Assembly (NCBI RefSeq): GCF_900104815.1
Contig: NZ_FNTD01000004.1
Span: 1,302,001-1,366,000 of the forward strand
DNA from: Streptomyces misionensis
Lineage (GTDB): Bacteria; Actinomycetota; Actinomycetes; Streptomycetales; Streptomycetaceae
DNA length: 64,000 nucleotides
Direction of reading: 5' to 3'
The notes beneath the pieces are model-generated. The model saw nothing but the letters and a program-made list of their open reading frames with translations. It had not been told where the DNA came from and did not search any database. The stretch's first letter is position 1; the number at the start of each line of letters is the position of its first letter. Below, piece by piece: positions 45,000-53,865 of the stretch. A program made the position numbers and the translations under genes.

Positions 45000-45638
45000 A
45001 TGACCGACATCATCGCAGGGGTGGAAATACCCGGAACATCGGCCGTCGCGGAGGCCACGGACTTCCTCCGGGAGAGGACCAATCCCCTGATCTTCCACCA
45101 CTCCCGGCGGGTATTCCTCTTCGCTTCACTGCATGCCCGCGAGCTCGGCCTCCAGCCCGATCCCGAATTGTTCTACATCTCGTCGATGTTCCACGACGCG
45201 GGTCTTTCCATCCCGTTCTCGGAGACGCAGCAGCGTTTCGAGTTGGACGGCGCCGACCACGCGCGGAAGTTCCTGCTCGACCGCGGGTTCTCCGAGGGCG
45301 CGGCCGAGGTGGTCTGGACGGCGATCGCCCTGCACACGACGCCGGCGATCCCCGGCCGGATGGGTCCCGAGACCGCCGCCATGAACCAGGGCGTGCTGAC
45401 CGACGCGCTCGGCTGGGGACTGGACAGACTGGACGGCCACCGGGTCGACGAGATCGTCGCCGCTCATCCTCGCGGTGACTTCAAGAAGGAGTTCCTGCAG
45501 CAATTCGTCGACGGCCTCAAGGACCGCCCGGACACCACGTACGGAACCATCAACGCGGACGTCCTGGAGCATTTCGTTCCCGGATTCCGCCGCGCGTCCA
45601 TGGTCGAGCGCGTCCTCGACGCTCCCTGGCCGCGGTGA
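45000..45638 (+). CDS. HD-domain protein (cyanamide-hydratase-like)
   Basis: 212 residues. Metal-binding HD motif residues are His in PLIFHHSRRVFLFA, His-Asp in ISSMFHDAGLSIPF, and a later Asp in DGADHARKFLLDRG. The spacing resembles the cyanamide hydratase group, which hydrates nitrile-type substrates on a metal. ATG 45000 follows GGAAAG. The divergent GlxA-type regulator belongs to the family that also includes isonitrile hydratase homologues, so a nitrile or isonitrile substrate is a reasonable guess. Confidence 0.75.
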   Translation: MTDIIAGVEIPGTSAVAEATDFLRERTNPLIFHHSRRVFLFASLHARELGLQPDPELFYISSMFHDAGLSIPFSETQQRFELDGADHARKFLLDRGFSEGAAEVVWTAIALHTTPAIPGRMGPETAAMNQGVLTDALGWGLDRLDGHRVDEIVAAHPRGDFKKEFLQQFVDGLKDRPDTTYGTINADVLEHFVPGFRRASMVERVLDAPWPR

Positions 45639-45753
45639 CCGGCGGCAGCCGGCACCGGGCCGATGCGTTCCCGGTCGTGACGGACTCACGACACGATCCT
45701 CAAGTGGCGCGACCGCGCCGCTGCCAGCGATGCGGGTCGGTCCTGTCCGACGA

Positions 45754-46296
45754 TCACAGCAACGGCTCGACCAGAGCGGTCAGTTCTGCCCGGCTGATCT
45801 GCCCCATCCGGGCCGCCGCGATCCGGCCCTGCCGGTCGACGACGAAGGTGTAGGGGTAGCCCTGCGGGCTGACCAGGCCCTTGGGGATGCGCAGGAGCTG
45901 GGCGGTCTTCGGGTCGTGGAGGCTGCGGTAGGTGACGTGATGCTCGAGGGCGAAGGCCGCTCCGGTCTCCCTCGACGCATCGGTGTCGACGCCCATGACT
46001 CGTACGCCGCGCGTGTGGAGGGTGGTGTGCACCGCGGAGAGGTCACGAGCTTCGGCGCGGCAGGGGCCGCACCAGGACGCCCACGCGTTCACGACGAGCA
46101 CGTTGCCTCGGTAGTCGTGTACGGCGATCGGGCGGCCGTCGATTGCGGTCCCCGTCAGGTCGGGCATTTTCTGGCGGTGGGCCGGAGCGAACGTCTCCTG
46201 TAAGCGGGGTGCTTGGCCATCGTCCAGTTCAGGCCCGGCGCAACCTGATGCCATCAGCAGGGCCAGGACGAGGCCGGCAGCTTTTGCGATGTTCAT
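45754..46296 (-). CDS. TlpA/thioredoxin-like lipoprotein
   Basis: 180 residues. A lipoprotein signal (MNIAKAAGLVLALLMASGC) puts it on the outer face of the membrane. The thioredoxin fold carries the redox motif ASWCGPCRAEARDL. The cis-Pro loop is in GYPYTFVVDRQG. It probably reduces or isomerises disulphides of secreted or cytochrome proteins. Confidence 0.9.
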   Translation of the reverse strand: MNIAKAAGLVLALLMASGCAGPELDDGQAPRLQETFAPAHRQKMPDLTGTAIDGRPIAVHDYRGNVLVVNAWASWCGPCRAEARDLSAVHTTLHTRGVRVMGVDTDASRETGAAFALEHHVTYRSLHDPKTAQLLRIPKGLVSPQGYPYTFVVDRQGRIAAARMGQISRAELTALVEPLL

Positions 46297-46365
46297 GATG
46301 ATGAGGATGTCACCCTGCTGCGGACTGCCACGGGGAGTATGGACCGGGAGGTTCGAAAAACGTGC

Positions 46366-46842
46366 TCACGGGTTCGGGGTCGCCCGCTCATTGCCGTCGA
46401 GGGTGTAGCGCTTTTTCAGGACGGCGTCGAGCTTGCCCGAACGCACGGCGGACATGCCCCAGGCGGTCGGCAGTTGGAGCGTGAAAAGCGCGAAGAAGGA
46501 ATACAGTGCCGCGGCGTCCAGGAGCTCCCCCGGGTTGACCGCTCCGTAGGGCGCTGCGTTGGCGATGCCGAGGACCAGCATGTAGAGGGTGCCGTCGATG
46601 AGGACCGTCCTCCAGCGTGGCAACGGAGAGAGCAGACGGCGACCCAAGGTGAGCACTGCGGTACAGGTGACCAGGAAGACGGCCTGGTCCCTGCACCATG
46701 TGAGCGGCTCGGGTCCGGTGGGTCCGAGCTTGTCGTCGAACGCGAGCGAATATCCGGCCAGCACCACAGTCCCGGTGAGCCATGAGATCAGCGTGACCCA
46801 GGCAGCGTAGGTGAGTGCGCTGCGCCAGGGAGTGAACATCAT
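46366..46842 (-). CDS. Integral membrane protein, four predicted helices
   Basis: 158 residues with hydrophobic segments LTYAAWVTLISWLTGTVVLA, AVFLVTCTAVLTL, GTLYMLVLGIANA and LYSFFALFTLQL. No family recognised. ATG 46842 follows AAAGGAG. Located 69 bp upstream of, and codirectional with, the TlpA-like gene, so they may be cotranscribed. Confidence 0.65.
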   Translation of the reverse strand: MMFTPWRSALTYAAWVTLISWLTGTVVLAGYSLAFDDKLGPTGPEPLTWCRDQAVFLVTCTAVLTLGRRLLSPLPRWRTVLIDGTLYMLVLGIANAAPYGAVNPGELLDAAALYSFFALFTLQLPTAWGMSAVRSGKLDAVLKKRYTLDGNERATPNP

Positions 46843-46939
46843 GGCGCTCCTTTCAGGCCTCTGGTCGGAGCCGGTGGCGCTGACATCATCCCACCCTCGT
46901 CGTGCAGGCAGCCGCCCGCCCTTGAGCCGGAAGTGCTTG

Positions 46940-48154
46940 CTAGTAGCCACCGTTGTCGGAGATGGTGCTGGGTTCACAGACTCGGGAGTAGAGGCACTCG
47001 AGGCCGCTGACCGCCTTGGTGCTCATCTTGTGCTGGTAGACGGTCTTGGTGGAGTGCTTGCTGCCGCTGGTGTAACCGAAGAGGTACATCTCGTGGTCCG
47101 GGGCGGGTCGGGCGCTGCCGGACACGTAGAAGTCACCGTTGCGGGCGAGGCGGGCGTCGTAGTACACGCCGATGCCGGCCCGTCGTATGCCGGACTTGGG
47201 GCAGAAGGGATCGGTGGCCTCGATCTGACCGTGCACGGAGCGCGTCTTGCCGTCGAACCGGGTCTTGGTCTGGAAGTCGATCTTCTTGGTCGACGCCTTC
47301 CGCTTCTCGACCAGCTTCCCGTTCTTGTAGACCTTCGTCCAGCCGGTCTCGGGGAAGAGGTCGTAGGAAGATTTCGTCCAGTAGACGACACCGCGGACAC
47401 CGGCACGGAACGACGTGCCGGAGACAGCGTTGGAGTAGCCGCGGCCGTCACCCTTGTACTTGTACGAGCCGCCACCGTACTTGCAGCCTGAGGCCTTGCT
47501 GATGTAGGTGGGCACGGTCACCCACGGCTGGCGGATGAAGGACCGCCAGGTCACCACGGTCTTGGTGTACTTCTTGGCTTTGGCCTCGACCTTCCGGGCG
47601 GTCTGGGCGAGTGCGGCGGACGTGTCGCTGGTGGGGACCGTGACGTTCAAACCCCAGGTGTGTCCGAGCCCCTTTGCGTCACCGCTGATCTGGTAGGAGG
47701 GCTCGGAGCCGGGAACGATCGCGTCGTCGCGAAGACTGTGCCCAGAGGTCCTGGCGATCACCTTGCCGTCACGGATGACGGTGTAGGACGTAGCGCCGAG
47801 GTCCGGCCACGACAGGTCGACGAACTTGGCGGAAGCGGCCCAGGCAGCACGCTCGGTCCGACTCGCTGAGTGGGCGAGGGTGACGTCGGCGATGACGCGT
47901 TGCGAGCCGGCGGCGAGGATCTCGCTGTCGGTGGCCTCACCGGTGTAGGTCTTCACCGTGTGCACGCCACTGGAGGCAAGGGCGGTCTTGCCGGTCGCGA
48001 AGCTGCCGGTGTCGGCATCGAGGACGAACACGGCCTTTCCCGGCGCGGGCGCGGCCGAGGCGGTGGTCCCGCTGGCGGCCACCGTCGCGGCAAGGAGGGC
48101 TACGGGCAGCACGGTTGCCGCGCTCCAGCGCCCCGTTGTGCGGTTGAGGTTCAC
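46940..48154 (-). CDS. Secreted protein of unknown function
   Basis: 404 residues. The N-terminus MNLNRTTGRWSAATVLPVAL and the AASGTTASAAPA cleavage region form a Sec-type signal. The mature part has a fibronectin-like stretch (SWPDLGATSYTVIRDGKVIA) and a lysine/tyrosine-rich second half (CKYGGGSYKYKGDGRGYS) with four cysteines that could pair. No catalytic motif. It ends close to the TM protein gene. Confidence 0.6.
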   Translation of the reverse strand: MNLNRTTGRWSAATVLPVALLAATVAASGTTASAAPAPGKAVFVLDADTGSFATGKTALASSGVHTVKTYTGEATDSEILAAGSQRVIADVTLAHSASRTERAAWAASAKFVDLSWPDLGATSYTVIRDGKVIARTSGHSLRDDAIVPGSEPSYQISGDAKGLGHTWGLNVTVPTSDTSAALAQTARKVEAKAKKYTKTVVTWRSFIRQPWVTVPTYISKASGCKYGGGSYKYKGDGRGYSNAVSGTSFRAGVRGVVYWTKSSYDLFPETGWTKVYKNGKLVEKRKASTKKIDFQTKTRFDGKTRSVHGQIEATDPFCPKSGIRRAGIGVYYDARLARNGDFYVSGSARPAPDHEMYLFGYTSGSKHSTKTVYQHKMSTKAVSGLECLYSRVCEPSTISDNGGY

Positions 48155-48233
48155 GGATCGTCTCCTTGGACAGAAGTGGTCGCCTCAGCCCAGCCGTGTC
48201 ACCGCCTGGGTGAGGACTTGTCAGCGCGCACGA

Positions 48234-48284
48234 GGGGGCGGCTTTCGAGACGTCGGTCCGGACCGTCGCTCGGAAGCCGCCCCC
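48234..48284 (-). terminator. Long hairpin after the ricin-like gene
   Basis: GGGGGCGGCTT pairs with AAGCCGCCCCC, and the 29 bases between them form a further imperfect stem. It lies directly downstream of the ricin-like gene. Confidence 0.75.
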
Positions 48285-48289
48285 GTGGG

Positions 48290-48799
48290 TCAGGACAGGC
48301 CCCACTCCTGGCGCCCACGAGCCGGGTTGGAGCTCCCGGCCTTCTCCAGGTAGGGGTGGGAGCCGGCCTTCGTCGAGTTCGACGCGATGACCTTGCCGTT
48401 GCGAGCTTCACTCCAGATGCGGGAGCCGCTCAGCATCCAGCGCTGCGCCTTCCAGGTGGAGTGGCAGGTGTACTGGACGATGTGGCTCTTCTTGTCGACG
48501 TTCAGGCACTTGCCCGACTTGTCGTTCTTGATGGTGAACAGCGAGTCGTTCTTGTAGATCCGGTGGAGGGTCCAGCGCTGCGACTTGTCGCCGGAGCACT
48601 TACCGACGGTGAGCTGAGCGTTCTGCTTCGTGCTGCCTCCCATGGAGAGGCAGGTGTGAGCCGCCCAGACGCGCTCCAGACGAACATGTGCGTAGGGGTC
48701 CTTGGCCTGCGGCGCGGCATCGGCCGACGGCGCGGCGAGACCCGTCATCGTTCCGGCCGCGACTGCGGTGAGCAGCAGTGATCCAGCTGCTTTAGGCAT
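48290..48799 (-). CDS. Secreted ricin-type beta-trefoil (QxW) lectin-like protein
   Basis: 169 residues. Signal peptide MPKAAGSLLLTAVAAGTMTG with cleavage near SADAAPQA. The mature domain repeats a pattern of C-L near the start of each unit and QRW at its end: CLSMGG...KSQRWTLHR and KCLNVD...WKAQRWML, the beta-trefoil QxW motif. Probably a carbohydrate-binding protein or small secreted factor. Confidence 0.75.
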   Translation of the reverse strand: MPKAAGSLLLTAVAAGTMTGLAAPSADAAPQAKDPYAHVRLERVWAAHTCLSMGGSTKQNAQLTVGKCSGDKSQRWTLHRIYKNDSLFTIKNDKSGKCLNVDKKSHIVQYTCHSTWKAQRWMLSGSRIWSEARNGKVIASNSTKAGSHPYLEKAGSSNPARGRQEWGLS

Positions 48800-48997
48800 T
48801 TGGTCCTCCCCGTTTGAGTGACATGGCGAGCACCGAACGTAAACGCGAACTACCCATGTCTGCTACGTCCGTTAGGGAGGTGTCTGATGGGGCATTGCCC
48901 TAAAGGGAGGCTGGTCGTACCCGGTGTGGAGTCGTCTGATTCGGTGCCCTACGGTGGCCCTCGTATCGCTGTGCTCACAGGGGGTCGACTTCCAACC

Positions 48998-49483
48998 ATG
49001 AAGCGTTCACGCCGCCTGGCTCTTGGTGTCGTCGCAGGCATCGTGGTCCTGGCCGTGGGAGGCGGGGTGACGGCTCGGCTGCTGGACGATCCGGCACGGG
49101 GCCTGACGGCTGCCGCGCATGCGGGAGACACGCACTGCCGGGAACTCACCGGGAAGGCGCCTGGACGGCTGGCGGGCAAGGAACGCCGGTCTGTCGGACT
49201 CGACGGTGTAGTGGTGTGGGGCGATCAGGATGTGATCCTGCGCTGCGGTGTCGCGAGCCCCACAGCAACGACGGATCCGTGTTTCGAGGCGAACGGGGTC
49301 GACTGGGTGCTCGACGAGCGGCAGTCGTCCCCGGATCGCAAGGTCATCGTGACGTTTGGTCGAACGCCGGCCACGCAAGTCGCCGTCCGCGTGCAGGGGG
49401 TGCGGACGGACGAGGCGATCCTGGAGCTGTCTCCTCTGATGGAGGGAATCCGAAAGACCGGCCGCTGTTTGGATGCCCAGTGA
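48998..49483 (+). CDS. DUF3515-family membrane-anchored protein
   Basis: 161 residues. Basic start MKRSRRLALGVVAGIVVLAV gives a signal anchor. The domain HCRELTGKAPGRLAGKERRS with WGDQDVILRCGV and FEANGVDWVLDE is the DUF3515 pattern found near cell-envelope and division genes in actinobacteria. The role is not established. Confidence 0.85.
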   Translation: MKRSRRLALGVVAGIVVLAVGGGVTARLLDDPARGLTAAAHAGDTHCRELTGKAPGRLAGKERRSVGLDGVVVWGDQDVILRCGVASPTATTDPCFEANGVDWVLDERQSSPDRKVIVTFGRTPATQVAVRVQGVRTDEAILELSPLMEGIRKTGRCLDAQ

Positions 49484-49489
49484 CTTGCG

Positions 49490-49520
49490 CCGGGCCCGCT
49501 CGTCATACGTGCGGGCCCGG
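49490..49520 (+). terminator. 10-bp perfect hairpin after the DUF3515 gene
   Basis: CCGGGCCCGC and GCGGGCCCGG around an 11-base loop, 7 bases after the stop. Confidence 0.75.
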
Positions 49521-49884
49521 CTGCTTAGGCGACCGTCGGCTTCTGCTCTCGACTGGGAAAACTTATCGATCTCGGCATCGGAGGTGCCGTCCGCATGCTC
49601 ACCGATCTGCGGCAGGCCGAGGGTGATGTGGAAGTCGCGCAGCGCACCCCGGATGAGTGCACCGGCCCCTTGGTAGCGCCCGGTTTGCGACCACTCCAGT
49701 GCTAGGAGGCACTGCTGTTCCAGTCTTGCTTGACCAAGACCATAGGGGCACCCCGGCGGAGAGGGCGTCGGCTCTGCGACCGCTGCCACCGACCGGCCTG
49801 TCAGCCTTGTCGTTCAACGGCGCTGTGGAGCGTCATTGTCGGCGGTACGGTCGACGGAACAAGGACGACGGGGAGGAACCGGGG
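49521..49884. other. Region upstream of the NACHT operon without a clear gene
   Basis: A reverse frame (starting near 49789) looks moderately protein-like but has no ribosome site and runs on antisense through the DUF3515 gene. The promoter of the NACHT operon must lie here. Confidence 0.4.
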
Positions 49885-50322
49885 ATGCTGGCGGAGACCA
49901 TGACGGCGCTCGCGGCCGCCGGAGGCACGGCGGTGGTGCAGGCTGCGGGCACGGACGCGTGGGCGGGCGTGCGGCAGCGGGTTGCCCGATTGCTGAGCCG
50001 GGGCGACCGGGAGCGCGAACACGCTCAGCTGGATCGGCTGGACCGGACCGCGGACGCCTTGGACTCGGCGGGAGGGAACGAGGGGGATCAGGTGCGCTTG
50101 GTGCATGCCGAGGGGTGGCGGAGCCGGTTCGAGATGCTGCTGGAGGATCTGGACGAGCCCGCACGTAAGGAGGCGGCCGCCGAATTGCGCGCCCTGGTGG
50201 GGCAGGTGCGCACCGCTGTCGGCAGCAGTACTCAAGTGGAGGGAAACGTCTTCCACGGGCCTGCCGCGATCCAGGTCGGCGACTACAACCGGCAGGACAA
50301 CCACTTCGGGCCGGGGGCATGA
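49885..50322 (+). CDS. Helical putative effector with C-terminal RHIM-like amyloid motif
   Basis: 145 residues. The N-terminus MLAETMTALAAAGGTAVVQA is a hydrophobic helix. Two amphipathic helices follow (AQLDRLDRTADALDSAGG; FEMLLEDLDEPARKEAAAEL). The last 27 residues carry GNVFHGPAAIQVGDYNRQDN and then HFG, with the core IQVGDYN fitting the RHIM consensus [IV]Q[IVLC]GxxN. This layout, a small helical domain with a C-terminal amyloid motif, is that of the Bell-type effectors reported next to bacterial NLR genes. The assignment to that class is inference. ATG follows GGAGG and overlaps the NACHT gene (ATGA). Confidence 0.65.
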   Translation: MLAETMTALAAAGGTAVVQAAGTDAWAGVRQRVARLLSRGDREREHAQLDRLDRTADALDSAGGNEGDQVRLVHAEGWRSRFEMLLEDLDEPARKEAAAELRALVGQVRTAVGSSTQVEGNVFHGPAAIQVGDYNRQDNHFGPGA

Positions 50323-52724
50323 CCGCTGCGGCATCCGGCGGCTCGGGGACGGGCGGGGTATCGGGCAACACCTTCTACGGCGCAACGGCAATCAACGTGG
50401 GGGCCGGTGGTGTCCAGAACAATTACTTCCAGCTCGTCATCGATGATCCCGTGGAAGCCGCGGCACGTGACCTCGCCCGCACGGTGCTGGCGCAGTGGCG
50501 CGAAGAGGCCCGTGTGCGCGGCTTGTTCGACCCGGTGCCGATTCCGGTTCCCTGGAGGGCCGTGCGTGACCCGGAATTCGGCGACCACCCGCACCTGACC
50601 GGCGGCAGCGCCGATGGCAGCGGCGCGGACCTGGGGGCATTCGCCCGGGCATTCCTCGCGCTGAGGCAGCGTAGGCTGGTGGTGCTGGGCGAGGCTGGAG
50701 CCGGCAAGACGACACTGGCCGTGCTCCTGGTGATCGAGCTGCTGCAGATGATGGGCGCCGGTGACGCCGTTCCCGTCCTGCTGCCGATCGCGTCCTGGCG
50801 GCCCGGCCAGGAGCATCTGCACACCTGGTTGGAGCACCACCTACTCCGCGACTACCCGCACCTGACGGTCGAGATGGCACGGGACCTCATCCGCGACAGG
50901 CGGATCATGCCCGTGCTCGACGGCCTGGACGAACTGTCACCCGACCAGGCTCCGGTGGCCCTCCAGAGCCTCAACGACACCCTGGCAGCCGGTGGTCCCC
51001 TCATCCTCACCTGCCGAACGAGTGCATACGCGGACGCGGTGCGGAGTGCATCCGTGCTGCGCTCGGCCGCGGTCGTACGGGCGGACCCCCTGTCCGCCGA
51101 GACCGCCGCCGAGTACCTGCGCAGCAGCGCCACTCCGCAACACTCGGCACGATGGAAACCGGTGCTCGACGAACTCCGGGAGCACCCGCACGGCGCGCTG
51201 GCCCGGTGCCTGTCCACGCCACTGATGCTCTGGCTGGCCCGCATCTCCTACCGGGCGCCGGACACCTGCCCCGCCGAACTCGCCCGATCGTCGCGGTTCC
51301 CCGGCGCCGCGGCGATCGAACGCCACCTCCTGGACGCCTTCGTCTCCGCCGTGTACCCGGATAGCCCAGCACCGCCCCCACCACGCGGCCGGCGCCCGCC
51401 ACGGGAGTGGCGCGCAGGCACGGCCGAACGCTGGCTGGCCACCCTGGCCCGCCATCTCACCGACCTGCGCAGCGAGGATTTCGCGTGGTGGGAACTGCGC
51501 CGCCGGTCACCGCACTGGCACAGGTGGAGGCCAGTACTCGTGGTGGCGTTGATGATGCTGTGGACCTCGTTCCCGGTACTCGGCGGAGACGAGCTGGCCC
51601 CCATCGGTGAGGCGGGCGGCCCGCTCGTCATCCTCTACGTGGGAAGCCTCTTCCTCGGCGCCCTCCTTCGTATCCCCGACGGCCTGACTCGGGGAAGGGT
51701 CCGGTTCCGGCCGAACCTTCGCATGCTGGTGGACCACGCAGCCAACCCCATGAGCCTGTACATGGTGCTCGCGGCCGGCCTGGGCACCGTCGTGGATGCG
51801 GCGCCGGACAGTCCTGCGGTGCAGGTCCTGCTCTTCGTGGTGGCACTGGCCACGGCTGTGCTCACCCTGCTGCTGTACACCTGGCTGATGGTCATGGCGG
51901 GAACGCGCGTCGACCGCGACGAGGCCGGCAGTCCGCACCGCTCGCTCGCCGTCAGTCGGCGGCGGGCGCTGGTCGCGGCCGCGGGACTGGTCGTGTTGCT
52001 CGTTCCCTTCATCACCGCACCGGTCCTCGCCACCACGCTGGCCGACCCTTCCCGGCCCTACTCACCGGCTGGATATCCGCTGGCACCGGCCTTCCGACTC
52101 GCGGCGCTGGCGGTGGCCTTCGCCTCACTGGCGGCGCTCACACAGTCCTCGTGGGCCGACTACCTGCTGGCACGGTCGATTCTCGCCGCCCGGGGGCTGA
52201 TGCCCTGGCGGCTGGGGACCTTCCTCGCCGATGCCCACCGGCGGGGCGTCCTGCGGCAGGCAGGATCGGTCTACCAGTTCCGCCACGCCAGGCTGCGGGA
52301 CCGGTTGGCCGAGCGGTACGGACCGCCCTCCGGTGCCGCGGCGGCGGGCCCGGATGTTCGCAGCCGGCCGACGTCCCCAACGGTCGGCTCCGGAACGACG
52401 TCCGGGAACCACCGAGGCCAGGACTTGCTGATCGAGGTGGACATCACCCCTACGGAGGCGCAGTCCGGCACCGTCAAACAGATCCGCTTCGTCGCGGACG
52501 TACGATGCGCCACCTGCGGTGGCAGCGGCACCACCGCTGGGGATTCCTGCGGCGAGTGCGCCGGCCAGGGCCGGGTGAGCGCCCGACGTACCCTCTCCGT
52601 CAGAATCCCGGCCGGGGTTCGGGACGGCATTCGCATCCGGGTGGCAGGCGAGGGCGGTTCCGACCTCCACGGAGGAACCCCGGGGGACCTGTACATAGAA
52701 CTCCGTGAACGACACCAGACCTGA
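50319..52724 (+). CDS. Membrane NACHT NTPase with N-terminal amyloid-type motif and C-terminal DnaJ zinc-finger domain
   Basis: 801 residues. Residues 16-37 (GNTFYGATAINVGAGGVQNN, then YF) share 11 of 22 positions with the motif ending the upstream protein. The NACHT domain has Walker A GEAGAGKTT at about 124-132 and Walker B RRIMPVLDGLDELS near 196, then a sensor-like LILTCRTSAY. About six TM helices occupy residues 405-620 (for example VLVVALMMLWTSFPVL). The last 100 residues are DnaJ-like: DLLIEVDITPTEAQSGTV, zinc motifs CATCGGSG (Cys 730, 733) and CGECAGQG (Cys 744, 747), then TLSVRIPAGVRDGIRIRVAG. There is no J domain. The DnaJ C-terminal part could sense misfolded protein (inference). 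Confidence 0.85.
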   Translation: MTAAASGGSGTGGVSGNTFYGATAINVGAGGVQNNYFQLVIDDPVEAAARDLARTVLAQWREEARVRGLFDPVPIPVPWRAVRDPEFGDHPHLTGGSADGSGADLGAFARAFLALRQRRLVVLGEAGAGKTTLAVLLVIELLQMMGAGDAVPVLLPIASWRPGQEHLHTWLEHHLLRDYPHLTVEMARDLIRDRRIMPVLDGLDELSPDQAPVALQSLNDTLAAGGPLILTCRTSAYADAVRSASVLRSAAVVRADPLSAETAAEYLRSSATPQHSARWKPVLDELREHPHGALARCLSTPLMLWLARISYRAPDTCPAELARSSRFPGAAAIERHLLDAFVSAVYPDSPAPPPPRGRRPPREWRAGTAERWLATLARHLTDLRSEDFAWWELRRRSPHWHRWRPVLVVALMMLWTSFPVLGGDELAPIGEAGGPLVILYVGSLFLGALLRIPDGLTRGRVRFRPNLRMLVDHAANPMSLYMVLAAGLGTVVDAAPDSPAVQVLLFVVALATAVLTLLLYTWLMVMAGTRVDRDEAGSPHRSLAVSRRRALVAAAGLVVLLVPFITAPVLATTLADPSRPYSPAGYPLAPAFRLAALAVAFASLAALTQSSWADYLLARSILAARGLMPWRLGTFLADAHRRGVLRQAGSVYQFRHARLRDRLAERYGPPSGAAAAGPDVRSRPTSPTVGSGTTSGNHRGQDLLIEVDITPTEAQSGTVKQIRFVADVRCATCGGSGTTAGDSCGECAGQGRVSARRTLSVRIPAGVRDGIRIRVAGEGGSDLHGGTPGDLYIELRERHQT

Positions 52725-53096
52725 TCCCGTGTCACCGTGGTGATCGACCGCCACGACGACGCGATTGACACGCACACCGCTCTGGCTGCCCCACCATCCG
52801 CCGTCCGGCCGGATCATCCATCGGGGACGCTGGGTGAAACCTCGCAAGGGCGCCGGTGCCGATCGTGCAGAGGCCAGACGGTGCGAGCGGCCCGGTAAAT
52901 CCCTGCAGGTGCCGCGCGTGTGGTAGACGGTGGTGTCACCGACGTGCGGTGGAGCAGCTCGGTAGTTTGCTGGGCTCATAACCCAGAGACACCTCATAGT
53001 GCTAACTCGTCAAGGCATCGGCTGCGGCGTTCGAACAGCGCTCGTTCGTAGAGGCTCTCGATCGAGGGAGACGCCGGCCGAGAAGCCGGCCGCTAG
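52725..53096. other. Intergenic region without a gene
   Basis: About 370 bp between the convergent NACHT and Mrr genes. No credible gene or strong hairpin seen. Confidence 0.4.
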
Positions 53097-53789
53097 TCAG
53101 GCAGAGGGGCGCCGCCTGATGCCGCCGCCGCCGCTGCCGTTGAGCGGGATCAGGGTTTCCAGGTGAGCGCCTTTGACCCAGGAGCCCAGCAGGTCGCGGT
53201 GCATGGCCACGATGTCCTGGCGCAGCGCCAGGTCCAGGGCGGCCTTCGTGAATGAGCGGCAGGTGGTGACGAACAGCGCGACGTCTGCGCCATGCTCGAG
53301 GCGGGCAGTGCCGACGAACTTCTGCATGTCCGGTGAGGACACGCTGCGGTGCGGCGCGTACTTCTTGCACTGGACGACCAGTTTGCGGCCGTCGGGGAGG
53401 TAGCCGACGACGTCCGCGCCCAGGTCGCCGCTCTTTCCGCTGACGACGACTTGCGTGCAGCCGTCCCGCCGGCACAGCTCCGCGACGTATGTCTCGAACT
53501 CCTGCCACGACAACGCGTCGACCTCGCCCATCGACAACTCCCGCGCCCGGGCCTGCTCCTGCGCCCGCCACGCGCGGTCCTGGCCGACCGCGAGACGGTG
53601 TGATCGCAGCAGCGCCCAGCCGATCGCGACAACCGCGGCCGCGGCGAGCACGGCCACCAGGACGGGCCACACCACCTCCCAGTGCCGGGCCACCCACACC
53701 GCGGCGGCCACCGCCGCCACCGCGCTCCAGCCACGCAGTTGCCTGCGCGTCCGCTTCTTCAAGCGCCGGCGCCGTCGACGTGCCGCCAT
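53097..53789 (-). CDS. Membrane-anchored Mrr-type restriction endonuclease
   Basis: 230 residues. A basic N-terminus, then two hydrophobic helices (SAVAAVAAAVWVA; VLVAVLAAAAVVAIGWALL), then a PD-(D/E)xK domain: WQEFETYVAELCRRDGCTQV, catalytic Asp in SGDLGADVVGYL and QCKKYAP. Mrr-like proteins cut modified or foreign DNA. The TM part suggests action at the membrane. It converges with the NACHT gene, 372 bp away. Confidence 0.8.
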   Translation of the reverse strand: MAARRRRRRLKKRTRRQLRGWSAVAAVAAAVWVARHWEVVWPVLVAVLAAAAVVAIGWALLRSHRLAVGQDRAWRAQEQARARELSMGEVDALSWQEFETYVAELCRRDGCTQVVVSGKSGDLGADVVGYLPDGRKLVVQCKKYAPHRSVSSPDMQKFVGTARLEHGADVALFVTTCRSFTKAALDLALRQDIVAMHRDLLGSWVKGAHLETLIPLNGSGGGGIRRRPSA

Positions 53790-53865
53790 CACTCCCCCGC
53801 TCCCCCAACCCGTGCCCCGCAGCGCGAATCACCGGGCGCCGTCCGGCCCGTACGCGTGTGAGGAC

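Noticed and set aside
49521..49884. Reverse-strand frame upstream of the NACHT operon
   Set aside because: Partly protein-like, but it runs antisense through the DUF3515 gene and its terminator and has no ribosome site.
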